Assembly (NCBI GenBank): GCA_001604105.1
Contig: LVAQ01000024.1
Span: forward strand, 124,001-188,000
Length of the DNA: 64,000 nt
Direction of reading: 5' to 3'
DNA from: Clostridiales bacterium Firm_11
GTDB lineage: Bacteria > Bacillota > Clostridia > Christensenellales > Aristaeellaceae
Below are positions 63,340-64,000 of this stretch, piece by piece. The notes under the pieces are model-generated. The model saw only the letters and a program-made list of their open reading frames with translations. It ran no database searches and was not told the DNA's origin. The translations under genes were made by a program, and so were the position numbers. How positions within the stretch are numbered: position 1 is the first letter of the stretch; every line of letters starts with the position of its first letter.

Positions 63340-64000
63340 TTAGTACTCCCTTGGGGGCAAAGAATCCAGATCGGTATCAAACTCCGAAAACACCCGTTCA
63401 TCCGAATAGATGTTGCGCGGAATGGTTTCCCCCGCTGCCAAACGCTTCGCCAGCGCCATGATCATATCCCCAATCAGCGGGGTGCATTCCACCACGCAGT
63501 TGATTTTGCCCTCCTTAAGCAGATCAATCGCCGCCTGTTCGCCGTCCACCGTTACGATTACGATATCCTTGCCGGGCGCAAGTCCCGCTTCCTCAATGGC
63601 TTCAATCGCGCCGAGGGTCATGCTGTCATTGTGGGAGAACAGCACGTCGATCACCGCATGGCGCGACAGCAACCCTTCCATGCACTCCTTGCCCTTGGAG
63701 CGCAGAAAATCGCCGGAGACGCTCTCCACGATGGTAAAGCGTGCATCCCCCGCCAGCTCATCCCGAAAGCCGCTGCCACGCGCCCGCATGGGCGTAGAAT
63801 CCACCGTTCCTGATATCTCCACGATGGTAACCGTTTCCTGACCCGCCATTTTCTCCAGTAAAAAGCGGCCTGCCCTGCGCCCTTCGGCATAAAAATCCGA
63901 GCCCACAAAGCCTACAATCAGGCTCTCATCTGTGGTGTTGATCCGCCTGTCGGTAATCAATACCGGAATGCCCGCCTGCTTGGCTTCTTCCAGCACATTA
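63340..64000 (-). CDS. YtfQ-like sugar-binding protein, 5' end off the window
   Basis: The C-terminal 220 or so residues of a periplasmic-binding-protein-1-type receptor; the frame continues beyond the right edge. PVLITDRRIN, GTVDST, SGDFLRSKGKECMEGLL, FSHNDSMTLGAI, GLAPGKDIVIVTVDG and VECTPL parallel E. coli YtfQ closely, including the KGKEVME-like stretch that the ytfQ at 58944 lacks. It lies two bases before the histidine-kinase gene. Its place suggests a dedicated sensory receptor for the kinase rather than a transport receptor, but the missing N-terminus prevents checking for a membrane anchor. Confidence 0.85.
   Translation of the reverse strand, partial: NVLEEAKQAGIPVLITDRRINTTDESLIVGFVGSDFYAEGRRAGRFLLEKMAGQETVTIVEISGTVDSTPMRARGSGFRDELAGDARFTIVESVSGDFLRSKGKECMEGLLSRHAVIDVLFSHNDSMTLGAIEAIEEAGLAPGKDIVIVTVDGEQAAIDLLKEGKINCVVECTPLIGDMIMALAKRLAAGETIPRNIYSDERVFSEFDTDLDSLPPREY

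Noticed and set aside
1..64000. tRNA or rRNA genes, insertion sequences, prophage
   Set aside because: Looking along both strands I saw no cloverleaf-like tRNA, no rRNA sequence and no transposase or integrase motif.

Overview
The window looks like chromosomal DNA from an uncultured, moderately GC-rich Clostridia-type Firmicute. This rests on gene content only: a GlgC/GlgD pair, Der next to a DUF512 radical-SAM protein, YesM/YesN-type two-component genes, a rod-shape operon that includes mrdA and minD, and strong AAGGAGG-type ribosome binding sites. An affiliation near Christensenellales is a guess. No tRNA, rRNA, CRISPR array, transposase or phage gene was seen.

Layout. 1-5500 (minus): a CUT1-type sugar/oligosaccharide ABC importer (binding protein, two permeases, no ATPase) followed by an M24 peptidase and a zinc alcohol dehydrogenase cut by the left edge. 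5747-7051 (minus): an MFS transporter with a palindromic operator at its promoter. 7445-10123 (minus): znuA-znuC-znuB metal importer with a near-consensus promoter and a Fur/Zur-like palindrome. 10278-17549: a class A PBP (+), an 805-residue unrecognised coiled-coil protein (-) and a secreted SH3/peptidoglycan-binding protein with a possible divergent L,D-transpeptidase domain (+). 17808-20529 (minus): der and a DUF512 gene. 20760-28941 (plus): elongation operon maf-mreB-mreC-mreD-mrdA-minD-rodA. 29240-34753: a five-SH3 secreted protein, an esterase, a GT-C-like membrane protein and an AEC transporter.

35193-44138 is the most notable block: a whole Lsr autoinducer-2 uptake and processing locus laid out as in Escherichia coli. 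lsrA-lsrC-lsrD-lsrB-lsrF run on the minus strand, and lsrR-lsrK run divergently on the plus strand. There is no lsrG; a small cupin gene follows lsrK. A 12-base motif occurs just downstream of both divergent promoters and is a candidate LsrR operator. bioY follows.

45246-51315 (minus) is a glycogen operon, glgB-(51-aa Lys/Ala-rich ORF)-glgC-glgD-glgA; the small ORF overlaps the glgB stop codon as ATGA. 51866-54863 (plus): a diacylglycerol-kinase-family gene, an unknown acidic-tailed protein and an MBL-fold hydrolase. 55108-59924 (minus): a YtfQ-YtfR-YtfT-YjfF galactofuranose-type importer. 60292-64000 (minus): a second YtfQ-like binding protein (cut by the right edge), a YesM-type histidine kinase and an AraC-type response regulator, plausibly a three-part sugar sensor controlling the neighbouring ytf operon.

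Recurring themes are that every complete substrate-binding protein has an Ala-X-Ala signal peptide without a usable lipobox cysteine, and that three import operons carry a hairpin directly downstream of the binding-protein gene.
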